Below, one piece after another: positions 15,028 through 22,869 of a stretch of 62,690 bases of DNA. The notes below the pieces were generated by a model that was given only the letters and a program-made list of their open reading frames with translations, had not been told where the DNA came from and searched no databases. The position numbers and the translations under genes are program-made. Within the stretch, counting starts at the first letter, position 1. Each line of letters begins with the position of its first letter. The stretch covers positions 1 to 62,690 of the forward strand of contig VBHP01000006.1 in assembly GCA_005881435.1 (NCBI GenBank). Direction: 5' to 3'. Source of the stretch: Chloroflexota bacterium. Its GTDB lineage: Bacteria > Chloroflexota > Limnocylindria > P2-11E > CF-107.

Positions 15028-16392
15028 ATGCCACGCCTCGCCGTGCCCGGGGACGAGCTCGAGCTCACCATCGAGACGCTGGCCTATGGCGCGCGCGGGA
15101 TCGCCCGCGTCGACGGCTTCGTCGTCTTCGTCGCCGGGGCCCTTCCCGGTGATCGGGTCCGCGCCCGAGTCGACCGCGTGAAGCGCCGGCACGCCGAGGC
15201 CACCACGCTCGACGTCCTCGAGCCGGGCCCGGATCGGGTCGTCGCGCCATGCGCGCACTTTCCTGCGTGCGGGGGTTGTCGGCTGCAGAACCTGGCGTAC
15301 CCCATACAAGCAGAGCTGAAGGAGCGTCAGGTGCGCGACGCGCTGGTGCGGATCGCCGGCATCGCCGAGGCGCCGGTCGCCGCGATCGTCCCGGCTGACG
15401 AGCCGTACGCCTACCGCAACAAGCTCGAGTACGCCTTCGCCAACACGCCCGACGGTGTCGCGGCGGGTCTGCATCGCGCCGGTCGTTTCGACGACATCCT
15501 CGCCATCACCCACTGCTGGCTGACGGGCGAGCTCGGCAACGCCGTCCGCGACGCGGTGCAGCAGTGGGCGCGCGACAACCGCCTCGACGCGTACGAGCAG
15601 CGGTCCGGTCGCGGCTCACTCCGCCACCTCGTTGTGCGCGAAGCCCGCACGACGGGTTCCGCGCTCGTCGTCATCGTGACCGCGGATGCAGACCTTGCGG
15701 ACCGCGATGGGTTCGTCCGTGCGCTGCGGCGATTCCCCGAGGTCCGCTCGATCCACTGGGCCGTCAACGACGGCGTCGCGGAAGTCACGAATCTGCCAAC
15801 GACATTGCTCGCGGGCGAGGCGACGATCGACGAACGCGTCCTCGGTCTGGTCTTCGCCGTGGGACCGACGACGTTCATGCAGACGAATACGGCCATGGTC
15901 GAGCGGCTCTATAGCCTCGCGCTGGAGGACTGCGGCCTGCGTGGCGATGAGGTCGTGTTCGATCTGTATTCGGGTGTCGGGACGATCTCGCTCGCGCTCG
16001 CCCAGCGCGCGCGAAGCGTGTTCGGCATGGAGCTCTCGACCGCGTCGGTCGAGAGCGCGCGCCAGAACGCGGTGCGCAACGGTTTGACGAACGCGAGCTT
16101 CATCGCCGGCGACGTCGCCAAGCAGCTGCCGCTGCTGGTGGAGGCCGCCGGCCGTGCGCCCGACGTCGTCGTCGTGGATCCGCCGCGCGCGGGACTCGCG
16201 CCCAAAGCGCTGCGTCGCATCGCCGAGCTCTCGGCGCCGCGATTGGTCTACGTCTCCTGCAATCCGACGACCCTCGCCGGAGATGCGCGGCTGCTCGTGA
16301 CGCACGGATACCGACTTGACGCGGCGCGACCGCTCGACCTGTTCCCCCAGACCCCACATGTCGAGACCGTGGCGCGTTTCAGCCGCTCCTGA
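15028..16392 (+). CDS. rlmD: 23S rRNA (uracil-5-)-methyltransferase, RlmD/RumA family
   Basis: A 454-residue SAM-dependent RNA methyltransferase. The N-terminal TRAM domain (about residues 5-62: LELTIETLAYGARGIARVDGFVVFV) binds RNA. An iron-sulfur cysteine set follows (CAHFPACGGC, and a fourth Cys in THCWL). The C-terminal Rossmann domain has DLYSGVGTISL, VVVDPPRAGL and the catalytic cysteine in YVSCNPTTLA. It methylates C5 of uridine in large-subunit rRNA or tRNA. The exact target (RlmD, RlmCD or TrmA-like) cannot be fixed. The ATG at 15028 is the first that matches the TRAM start. Confidence 0.9.
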   Translation: MPRLAVPGDELELTIETLAYGARGIARVDGFVVFVAGALPGDRVRARVDRVKRRHAEATTLDVLEPGPDRVVAPCAHFPACGGCRLQNLAYPIQAELKERQVRDALVRIAGIAEAPVAAIVPADEPYAYRNKLEYAFANTPDGVAAGLHRAGRFDDILAITHCWLTGELGNAVRDAVQQWARDNRLDAYEQRSGRGSLRHLVVREARTTGSALVVIVTADADLADRDGFVRALRRFPEVRSIHWAVNDGVAEVTNLPTTLLAGEATIDERVLGLVFAVGPTTFMQTNTAMVERLYSLALEDCGLRGDEVVFDLYSGVGTISLALAQRARSVFGMELSTASVESARQNAVRNGLTNASFIAGDVAKQLPLLVEAAGRAPDVVVVDPPRAGLAPKALRRIAELSAPRLVYVSCNPTTLAGDARLLVTHGYRLDAARPLDLFPQTPHVETVARFSRS

Positions 16393-16400
16393 CGTGGGCT

Positions 16401-16419
16401 CCGGGCCGTACCGGCCCGG
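16401..16419 (+). terminator. GC-rich hairpin after the rlmD-like gene
   Basis: CCGGGCC (16401-16407) pairs with GGCCCGG (16413-16419) around a 5-nt loop, 8 bases after the stop codon. No T-run follows, so it is a likely but unproven transcript end in this GC-rich genome. No other signal was seen in the roughly 65 bases before the next gene. Confidence 0.45.
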
Positions 16420-16485
16420 GCAGTACCTCCGGGGGAGGGGCCACGGTGACGACGACGCGCCTCGCGCGCCCGAACCTTTCTCTCC

Positions 16486-17691
16486 ATGCGTGCCGTGGTG
16501 GTGGCCGCCCTGACCCTGACGCTGCTCGGCCTGGCCGGCCGTCCGGCATGGGCCTCGGTGGAGGTCTGGAACGCGCTGCGCGATTCGCTCGATGGCGCCG
16601 TCGCGGAGTTCGATGGCCACGCCGCGGTCGTCGTCAGCGGCGTCGACACCAACTTCCGCTATGCCAAGAACGACGACGCGGTCTTCCCATCGGCGAGCCT
16701 GTACAAGCTCGAGGTGATGGTCGAGGCCTACCGTCAGGTGACAGCGGGCCGGATCTCGCTCGACGACACGACGGTGACGGTCGTTTGGGACGACATGTCG
16801 GTGGATCCGTCTGACACGCTGCCCGGGACGACGTTGTCGGTGCGCGACGCGGTCGAACGCATGATCACGCTCTCGGACAACGGCCCGGCGCACGCGCTCA
16901 TGCGCCTGCTCGATCCGCACAACGTGAACGCCACGACCCTGTCGGTGGGCCTGAAAGACACGCGGATCAACGCGGCGCTGCCGCCCGACGAGCAGCTCTC
17001 CGAGGACAACACCACTAGCGCCCGCGATATGGAGCGGCTGTTCGCCGGCCTCGCCACCGGCAAGATCGTCAGTCCCGATGCCAGCGCGGAGATGCTGGCG
17101 ACCCTGTTCCGGCAGCAGATCAACGACCGTCTTCCGACCGGTCTGCCCGCCGATGCCGCGCTGGCGCACAAGACCGGTGACCTGATCGGGGTCTCGCACG
17201 ATGCCGGGCTCCTGCTCACGCCCTTCGGACCGCGGGTCGTCGTGGTGCTGACCAGCGACTTCTCCGATTACGACGACGTGGCGCGGCTGATGGCCCGGGT
17301 CGCCACCGCCGCGTACACCAAGCCGATCGACAAGCTCGCGGCGAAGCTCGACACCGTGAGTGGGATCGCGGTCCGATCCGGCGAGCCGGTGAAGCTCCTG
17401 CTGACGGTGACCAACACCTCCACATTCACCTGGAACGCGAACGTCCACCTGGCGTCGCACTGGTTCGACGCCGGCGGCGGCCTGCTCGTGTGGGACGGGC
17501 CGCGGCTGGACCTGCCGCCGTTGGATCCCGGACAGTCGACGTTGCTCTTCGCCAGCGACGTGCCGCCGGCCGGCAGCGGCGTCTTCGTGATCAAGTGGGA
17601 AGTCGTCGAGGATGGCGTGGCCTGGTCCGGTGATACGGTCGCGACGAGAGTCATCCTCGGTGCCCCTTACTCGGCGATCGTCGCTCCCTAA
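16486..17691 (+). CDS. secreted penicillin-binding-type serine hydrolase with C-terminal Ig-like domain
   Basis: A 401-residue exported protein. A signal peptide (about 1-23, ending RPAWA) precedes a class-A beta-lactamase-like domain with the three hallmark motifs: SLYK (SxxK nucleophile), SDN in TLSDNGPA, and KTG in AHKTGD. The omega-loop glutamate expected before TTSARDM is not visible in its usual place, so efficient beta-lactam hydrolysis is doubtful and a peptidase or esterase role is likely. From about residue 300 a tryptophan-rich Ig-like domain (LTVTNTSTFTWNANVHLASHW) resembles NBR1-type domains. Its last 4 bases overlap the converging YceI gene. Confidence 0.8.
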   Translation: MRAVVVAALTLTLLGLAGRPAWASVEVWNALRDSLDGAVAEFDGHAAVVVSGVDTNFRYAKNDDAVFPSASLYKLEVMVEAYRQVTAGRISLDDTTVTVVWDDMSVDPSDTLPGTTLSVRDAVERMITLSDNGPAHALMRLLDPHNVNATTLSVGLKDTRINAALPPDEQLSEDNTTSARDMERLFAGLATGKIVSPDASAEMLATLFRQQINDRLPTGLPADAALAHKTGDLIGVSHDAGLLLTPFGPRVVVVLTSDFSDYDDVARLMARVATAAYTKPIDKLAAKLDTVSGIAVRSGEPVKLLLTVTNTSTFTWNANVHLASHWFDAGGGLLVWDGPRLDLPPLDPGQSTLLFASDVPPAGSGVFVIKWEVVEDGVAWSGDTVATRVILGAPYSAIVAP

Positions 17692-18365
17692 CCGACGCTA
17701 CCGATGAAGTCGACCTGGAGCTTGATCAGGTCGACGACCGACAGCACCGACGCGGCTGTCGGCGGCTGCATGCCGAAGTCCTCGAACTTGAAGCTGGTCG
17801 TCGCCGTCGCGGTCACGGCGCCCGCCGCGCGCGTCACAGTGGCGTCCCAGCTGATCTCCTTGGTCACGCTCTTGATCTGCAGGTCGCCGACGAGCGTCGT
17901 CTTCCACTCGCCGCTCGCGGCCAGGAGCGGCGCGGGTAGACCGGTGATCTTCTTGGGCGTGAACGTCGCTGAGGGATACCGATTCGTTTGCAGCGTCGTG
18001 CGTTTGACGAAATCGTCACGCAGCGACTGATCGCTCTGCAGGACCGTGAGATCGACGACGATCTGCGAGCCGCTGGCGAAGGAGCCATCCGGGTGCAGCA
18101 GCAGATCGCCCTTCACCCCTTTGGTGACGAGCACGGCGTCCGAAGGCGCCGGCACCCGCGCGAGCTGCTCGCGCACGCGGACGGTGACCGTCGATCCGGC
18201 GGCGGCGCGCACTTGCAGCACGTCACCGCTGACGATGGCGTGGCTCGTCGTCGCCGTCGGCGAGGCCGTCGGGCTCGGACTGATGCTGGGCGCCGTCGCC
18301 GGCTGGGCCGTGCCGGCACAGCCCGCCGCGATGACGGTCAGTACGACCAGGACAATGCGCGGCAC
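17688..18365 (-). CDS. YceI-like lipoprotein
   Basis: A 225-residue exported lipoprotein. The signal peptide ends in a lipobox (VIAAGC, Cys16), and a Ser/Pro/Thr-rich linker follows. The remainder is an extended beta-barrel with YceI features: LLLHPDGSFASGSQIVVDL, then TLQTNRYPSATF, LVGDLQIKSVTKEISW and FKFEDFGMQPP. YceI proteins bind polyisoprenoid-type lipids in a barrel, but the ligand here is unknown. GTG start, with AGGAGG (18371-18376) 5 bases upstream. It diverges from the gene at 18405. Confidence 0.85.
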   Translation of the reverse strand: MPRIVLVVLTVIAAGCAGTAQPATAPSISPSPTASPTATTSHAIVSGDVLQVRAAAGSTVTVRVREQLARVPAPSDAVLVTKGVKGDLLLHPDGSFASGSQIVVDLTVLQSDQSLRDDFVKRTTLQTNRYPSATFTPKKITGLPAPLLAASGEWKTTLVGDLQIKSVTKEISWDATVTRAAGAVTATATTSFKFEDFGMQPPTAASVLSVVDLIKLQVDFIGSVG

Positions 18366-18404
18366 CCCAACCTCCTGCGCCGAGCTTCGGGTTAACCTCG
18401 CGGC

Positions 18405-18827
18405 GTGCTCATCCGCGAAGACCTCGGGACCGAGCTTGCGCGCGTCACTCGCATCCTCTCATACGCCGGCGCCCTCGCGGCGGAGGGGCGGATAACGGCA
18501 CTTGCGGGCGAGGTCGTCTACATCGCGGCGCGCGAGGTGAGCAACGCCACCATGACGCCGCACGACATCGCCATCGTGCGGCTCGCGGATGCCGAGGCGC
18601 TTCGCGGTGAAGCGCCTGGCGACGTGGAGCGGTACCTCGCGGTCTACCGCCAGCGCCCGCTGGCGAAGTCGGTCGCGATGGCCGCCGACGGTTCGCTGGT
18701 GCACGGCCTGTCGCTGCTGGCGTGCGCCAAGGCAACGCTGCTGCGAGCCGATCCGGAAGATCGCTGGGAGCGCGCCGAGACGGACGCGGCCGCACATGGC
18801 GCATTCATCGGGCTCGTCGAGGGGTAG
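18405..18827 (+). CDS. short class II aldolase/adducin-like protein
   Basis: A 140-residue protein with the spacing of a class II aldolase N-terminal part: a helix (GTELARVTRILSYAGALAAEGRI), a short strand region, then SNATMTPHDIAIVRLAD and YLAVYRQRPLAKSVAMA, matching the LTPxDIV and LALYRARP segments of that family. The zinc-binding histidines after this point (HTH) and the later helix histidine are not evident, so it is unlikely to be an active zinc aldolase. Family assignment is tentative. Its last 23 bases overlap the converging endonuclease gene. Confidence 0.45.
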   Translation: MLIREDLGTELARVTRILSYAGALAAEGRITALAGEVVYIAAREVSNATMTPHDIAIVRLADAEALRGEAPGDVERYLAVYRQRPLAKSVAMAADGSLVHGLSLLACAKATLLRADPEDRWERAETDAAAHGAFIGLVEG

Positions 18828-19704
18828 CCGATTCTCGCCCGACGATCCGGCGCAACCGCGTGATCTCTCGTGCGGTCGGTCCGCTGCGCTCGACACCCGG
18901 CACCTCGAGGATCCATGGCACGCGCGCGAGCTCCGGTACCCGCGCCAGCAAGCGCAGTCCGTGCGCGCCGATCCGGCCCTCGCCGGGATTGGCGTGTCGA
19001 TCGCGCCGCGAGCCGCACGGCGTCGCCGAATCGTTGGCGTGCACGACCGCGACGCGCGCGGCGAGCTGCGCCTCTCGCAGCCGGACGGCGAACGCGGTGA
19101 CGCCCGCGGCGCGCGACAGATCAGATCCGTTGGCGTGGGCGTGTGCGAGATCGATCGCGACCCGCGACGCGATCCCCCTCGCGGCGAGCGCGTCGAGCAG
19201 GTCGCGCAGCTCCGAGAGGTCCGCGCCGATCTGGCCGCCGGCGCCGACGCTGTTCTCGAGCACCAGACGGTCGCGTACGCGCGACCGTCGTGCGGCCTCT
19301 CGCAGCGCGTCGAGCACCTGAGCGCGCATCGCTTCGTAACCGCGCCCCTGGTGCGAACCGACGTGCAGCACCGCGCCCGAGAGGCCGGCGATGCGCGCCG
19401 CGCGCAACCCTCGCGCGACCATGTCGATCGAGCGTTCGAGATGCTCCGGGACGATCGAGGCCAGATTCACGAGATACGGCACGTGGACGAATGCGGGTAG
19501 CCGTTCGCGAGCGAGCGCGCGGCGCAGGCGCCGCAGCGCGGGTTCGTCGAGCGGAGTCCGGGGAAAGCGCCGTGGCTGATCGACCCAGACCTGGAGCGCC
19601 TCCGCGCCGATCGCCAGCGCCCGGTCGACGGCATGCTCGTACCCACCCGCCGCGGATACGTGCGCCCCGACTAGAGGATGCCGAGTCCCCGCAGTCCTTG
19701 CCAC
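18805..19704 (-). CDS. nfo: endonuclease IV-like AP endonuclease
   Basis: A 299-residue TIM-barrel protein of the AP endonuclease 2/endonuclease IV family, which cleaves DNA 5' to abasic sites with a zinc cluster. The start LVGAHVSAAGGYEHAV carries the first zinc histidine. FVHVPYLVNLAS, AVLHVGSHQG, LVLENSVGAGGQIG, IDLAHAHANG and VVHANDSATPCGSRRDRHANPGEG-type segments follow in order. The GTG at 19704 overlaps the TauE gene by 34 bases. No standard start lies closer to the conserved beginning. It is last in the minus-strand run and is probably not functionally tied to the catabolic genes. Confidence 0.8.
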   Translation of the reverse strand: MARTAGTRHPLVGAHVSAAGGYEHAVDRALAIGAEALQVWVDQPRRFPRTPLDEPALRRLRRALARERLPAFVHVPYLVNLASIVPEHLERSIDMVARGLRAARIAGLSGAVLHVGSHQGRGYEAMRAQVLDALREAARRSRVRDRLVLENSVGAGGQIGADLSELRDLLDALAARGIASRVAIDLAHAHANGSDLSRAAGVTAFAVRLREAQLAARVAVVHANDSATPCGSRRDRHANPGEGRIGAHGLRLLARVPELARVPWILEVPGVERSGPTAREITRLRRIVGRESATPRRAR

Positions 19705-20426
19705 ACCAGAACGATCGCCGATAGCGCGAGGAAGCCGGAGATCACCCGCCGGAAGATGGCGCTGTCGAGGCGGCGCCGCAGACGCATGCCCACGGCCAGC
19801 GTGACGAGCATCGGCGCGAGAGCCAGCAGGGCGATGCGCACGATCTCGCTGTCGTACTCGCCGAGGCGCCACAGGCCGAGCACCTGCACGGTGCCGAGGA
19901 TCTGGAACAGCAGCGCCAGGGCGACGACAAAGTCGCGTGGGGCCAGGCGCAGCGCGTGGAAGTAGCCGGCGACGGCCGGCGAGGCGATGGATGTCGTGCC
20001 CATCAGCACCCCGCTGATCCCGCCGAGGACCGGCCCGAGCACGCGCACGCGGAGCGCGGCGGGGTCGTCGCCGAGGATTCGATCGCCGCGCGCCAGCACC
20101 AGCAGCACCAGCGCGGCGATCACCAGCGACAGCACATTCGGATCGATCCGCACGAGCAGGTTCAGGCCGACGAGAACGCCGGCGGCGCCGGCGAGCGCGA
20201 TCGGCCAGATCGTACGCAGGACCGGAAACGCGTCGCGGCCCTCGATCAGGAGCAGCAGGTTGGTGACGAAGATGGGGATGCTCATGACCACGACCGCGGT
20301 CCGCGCGCCGAGAACGGTAGCCAGGATCGGCGTGGCGAAGAGCGGCAGGCCCATGCCGGTCACGCCCTTGGCGAGCCCGGCGAGCATGAGCGCGCCGACG
20401 AGCAGCAGGAGCTCGACGAAGCTCAC
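19671..20426 (-). CDS. TauE/SafE-family anion exporter
   Basis: A 251-residue membrane protein with eight or so hydrophobic segments. Both halves begin with the family-type Gly/Pro loop: GLAKGVTGMGLPLFATPIL near residue 20 and GISGVLMGTTSIASPAVAGY near 140. TauE/SafE proteins move sulfite, sulfoacetate or similar organic anions. Its ATG overlaps the stop of the molybdenum hydroxylase large subunit by 4 bases, so it belongs to that operon and may export a pathway product or by-product. Substrate unknown. Confidence 0.8.
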   Translation of the reverse strand: MSFVELLLLVGALMLAGLAKGVTGMGLPLFATPILATVLGARTAVVVMSIPIFVTNLLLLIEGRDAFPVLRTIWPIALAGAAGVLVGLNLLVRIDPNVLSLVIAALVLLVLARGDRILGDDPAALRVRVLGPVLGGISGVLMGTTSIASPAVAGYFHALRLAPRDFVVALALLFQILGTVQVLGLWRLGEYDSEIVRIALLALAPMLVTLAVGMRLRRRLDSAIFRRVISGFLALSAIVLVWQGLRGLGIL

Positions 20427-22411
20427 GCGTCGCGCGCGCGACGGACACGTTCAGGCGTCAGCGGTAGCTCGCGGATGCGAGCGCCGCAGGCGACGAAGAC
20501 GGCGTTCGCGATGGCGGCCGCGATCGGCACGGCGCCTGGTTCCCCGACCCCCGTGGATGCGGCGCTCGCGTCGCCGGCGACGGCGACGTCGATCTCGCCC
20601 GGCGCATCACGAAACGTCGCGATCGGATAAGTCTCCCAGCCGCTCGTGACGATGCGCGCGTCCTTGCGGCGGAGCTCCTCGAAGAGCGTCCACGACGCCG
20701 ACTGCTGGATGCCGCCCTCGATCTGATTGCGCACGCCATCCGGGTTGAGGGTGAGGCCGGGATCGACAGCGGCCCACACCGCTAGCAGCCGGACGCGACC
20801 GGATGCATCGACCTCGACCTCCGCGACCTCGGCGATGTAGGTGCCGTGATAGATGGTCCCGGCGATCCCCAGTCCCTGGCGTTCGCCGCGCGTGTGTCCC
20901 CAACCGCTTCGCTCAGCGACCAGCTCGTAGACCGCGCGCAGACGTGGGTCGTCGATGTGTCGCAGGCGAAAGGCGAGGGGCTCCTGCCGCGACGCATGCG
21001 CGAGCTCGTCCATGAACGACTCGATCGCGAAGATGTTCTCCGACGCCGCGAGCGAGCGGAACGACGCCGTGCGGAGCGGCGTGGGCTCGATATGCAGCAC
21101 GACGCGGGCGCGTGGGATCCGGTAGTGCGGCTCGGCGTTGCGCCCGGACGCCTCGGCGCCCCACCGCGGATCGAATCCGCCGCCGGTATGCACGTTGGTG
21201 TGCTCGTCGTAGCGCCACGCCGCGATCTGTCCGCTCGCATCGAGCGCGGCCGCGACCTCGAGGAACGCCTCCGGTCGGGTCGGTGCGAACGCGAACTCCT
21301 CCGCGCGAGTCCACTGCAGGTGCACCGGGCGGCCGGCGTACTTCGAGAGGATCGCCGCCTCGAGCGGTGCGTCGCCGCTCGAGTTCCGCCCGTATGTGCC
21401 GCTGGGCAACTGTGGGAGGACGCGGACGCTCTGCTCGTCGAGCCCCAGCGCCGTCGCGAGCTCCTCGCGCAGACCGAACGGCCGCTGCGTCCCGGCGTAG
21501 ACGGTCGCCGCGTCGGCGCGGACGTCGGCAACGGCGGCGCTCGGACCGATCGGCGCGTTCGTGATCGGCGGCAGCGAGAAGCTCGCTTCGAGCCGCGTCG
21601 CACCGCCCGCGATCGCTTCGTCCACGCCGGCGTCCTCGCGGATCGGGATCGTCCACCGCTTGCCCTCGGCCGGTCTCTTCACGACCCAATCGACCTCGAA
21701 CGCGTCCGCCGCGGCGCGAGCCTGCTCCTCACGCTCCGCAACGACGCCGACCAGATCGCCGTGACGCACGATCGCGACGACCCCAGCTATCGCCCGCGCG
21801 GCGGCGTCGTCAACCGCACGCGGTGCGGCACCGCGCACCGGCGGCCGCACGACGACGCCGTAGGCCATGTCAGGCAGGCGCACATCGGCCGTGTATCTTG
21901 CCCTGCCAGTGACGATGTCGCGCGCTTCCAGGCGCGGCATCGGCTTGCCGACGTAACGGCGCTCGGACGGATCGCGCGCCGGCACATCGTCGGGAATCCT
22001 TCCGCTGAGCGGCCGCTGGCGTACGAGGTCGGCATACGCGACCCGCATCCCGCCGTCGCACACGAACCCGTCGGCCGTCGAGAGCCGCTCCCGCGGCACG
22101 CGCAACGTTTCGCTGGCGCGAGCGATCAGCTGAGTCCGCGCGAAAGCCGCGGCGCGCCGGAGCACCGGCGATTCCTGCGCGACGGAGCGACTGCCGAACG
22201 TTCCGACGTCGAATGGCACCTGCGCGGTGTCACCGAGCACGACGGTCACGCGCTCGATGGGCACATCCAGCTCGTCCGCCACGAGCTGCGCGAACGCGGT
22301 GCGGATCCCCTGCCCGAACTCGATCTTTCCCGACAGCGCGACCACCGTGCCGTCGGGTTCGATCCGGATCCGGCGCTCGAGCACCTCCGGCTGTCTGCCG
22401 CCGGAGCTCAC
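20423..22411 (-). CDS. molybdenum hydroxylase large subunit (xanthine dehydrogenase/isoquinoline oxidoreductase type)
   Basis: A 662-residue molybdopterin-binding subunit. It begins with a GKIEFGQGIRTAFAQLVADEL block, typical of IorB-type proteins, where the domain order differs from classical XdhB. GDTAQVPFDVGTFGSRS follows, then KPMPRLEARDIVTGRARYTADV, and the C-terminal active-site region STGVGEPGAVPIAAAIANAV, with Glu expected to act as base. It would hydroxylate a carbon of an aromatic N-heterocycle or aldehyde. No FAD subunit or XdhC-type maturation gene is nearby. The GTG overlaps the small-subunit stop by 4 bases. Confidence 0.85.
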   Translation of the reverse strand: MSSGGRQPEVLERRIRIEPDGTVVALSGKIEFGQGIRTAFAQLVADELDVPIERVTVVLGDTAQVPFDVGTFGSRSVAQESPVLRRAAAFARTQLIARASETLRVPRERLSTADGFVCDGGMRVAYADLVRQRPLSGRIPDDVPARDPSERRYVGKPMPRLEARDIVTGRARYTADVRLPDMAYGVVVRPPVRGAAPRAVDDAAARAIAGVVAIVRHGDLVGVVAEREEQARAAADAFEVDWVVKRPAEGKRWTIPIREDAGVDEAIAGGATRLEASFSLPPITNAPIGPSAAVADVRADAATVYAGTQRPFGLREELATALGLDEQSVRVLPQLPSGTYGRNSSGDAPLEAAILSKYAGRPVHLQWTRAEEFAFAPTRPEAFLEVAAALDASGQIAAWRYDEHTNVHTGGGFDPRWGAEASGRNAEPHYRIPRARVVLHIEPTPLRTASFRSLAASENIFAIESFMDELAHASRQEPLAFRLRHIDDPRLRAVYELVAERSGWGHTRGERQGLGIAGTIYHGTYIAEVAEVEVDASGRVRLLAVWAAVDPGLTLNPDGVRNQIEGGIQQSASWTLFEELRRKDARIVTSGWETYPIATFRDAPGEIDVAVAGDASAASTGVGEPGAVPIAAAIANAVFVACGARIRELPLTPERVRRARDA

Positions 22412-22869
22412 CGTCCCACCTCCGCCGCGCGTTTCACCGCGCGTATCGCGCGCCCGTACACGCCGCAGCGGCAGAGATGCATATCGAGCGCAGCGCGGAT
22501 GTCGTCCTCGCTCGGATGCGGGATGCGCTCGAGCAGCGCGGCCGCGGACATGACCATCCCGCTCGTGCAATACCCGCATTGCATCGCGTCCTCCGCGATG
22601 AAGGCATCCTGCACCGGGTGCAGCCGCTCGCCCAGCGCCAGTCCCTCGACCGTGGTGATGGCCTGGGACGCCGCTTGCTCCACCGTTGTGAGACACGACG
22701 CGACCGCGCGGCCGTCCGCGAGCACGTAGCACGCGCCGCACTGGCCGGCGCCGCAGCCGTACCGCGTGCCGGTGAGGCCGAGGTTGTTGCGCAGGACCGA
22801 GAGCAACGTGGTGCTGCGCGGAACGTCGACGTGGCGCTCGATCCCGTTCACCGACAGACGGAAGTTCAT
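22408..22869 (-). CDS. 2Fe-2S small subunit of the molybdenum hydroxylase
   Basis: A 153-residue electron-transfer subunit. The plant-ferredoxin-type cluster motif is CGAGQCGACYVLADG with a later Cys (ASCLTTVE). The second helical domain has the CGYCTSGM and CRCGVYGR motifs that bind the molybdenum-proximal cluster. This is the CoxS/IorA type. The start overlaps the stop of the double nitroreductase gene and the end overlaps the large-subunit start, so the three are translationally coupled. Confidence 0.92.
   Translation of the reverse strand: MNFRLSVNGIERHVDVPRSTTLLSVLRNNLGLTGTRYGCGAGQCGACYVLADGRAVASCLTTVEQAASQAITTVEGLALGERLHPVQDAFIAEDAMQCGYCTSGMVMSAAALLERIPHPSEDDIRAALDMHLCRCGVYGRAIRAVKRAAEVGR

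Noticed and set aside
16486-17691. Antibiotic-resistance beta-lactamase
   Set aside because: The deacylation glutamate is not evident and a C-terminal Ig-like domain is attached, so resistance is not supported.
20423-22869. CO dehydrogenase (coxSL)
   Set aside because: No CO-dehydrogenase active-site loop was recognised, the large-subunit domain order is IorB-like, and no CoxM FAD subunit is present.
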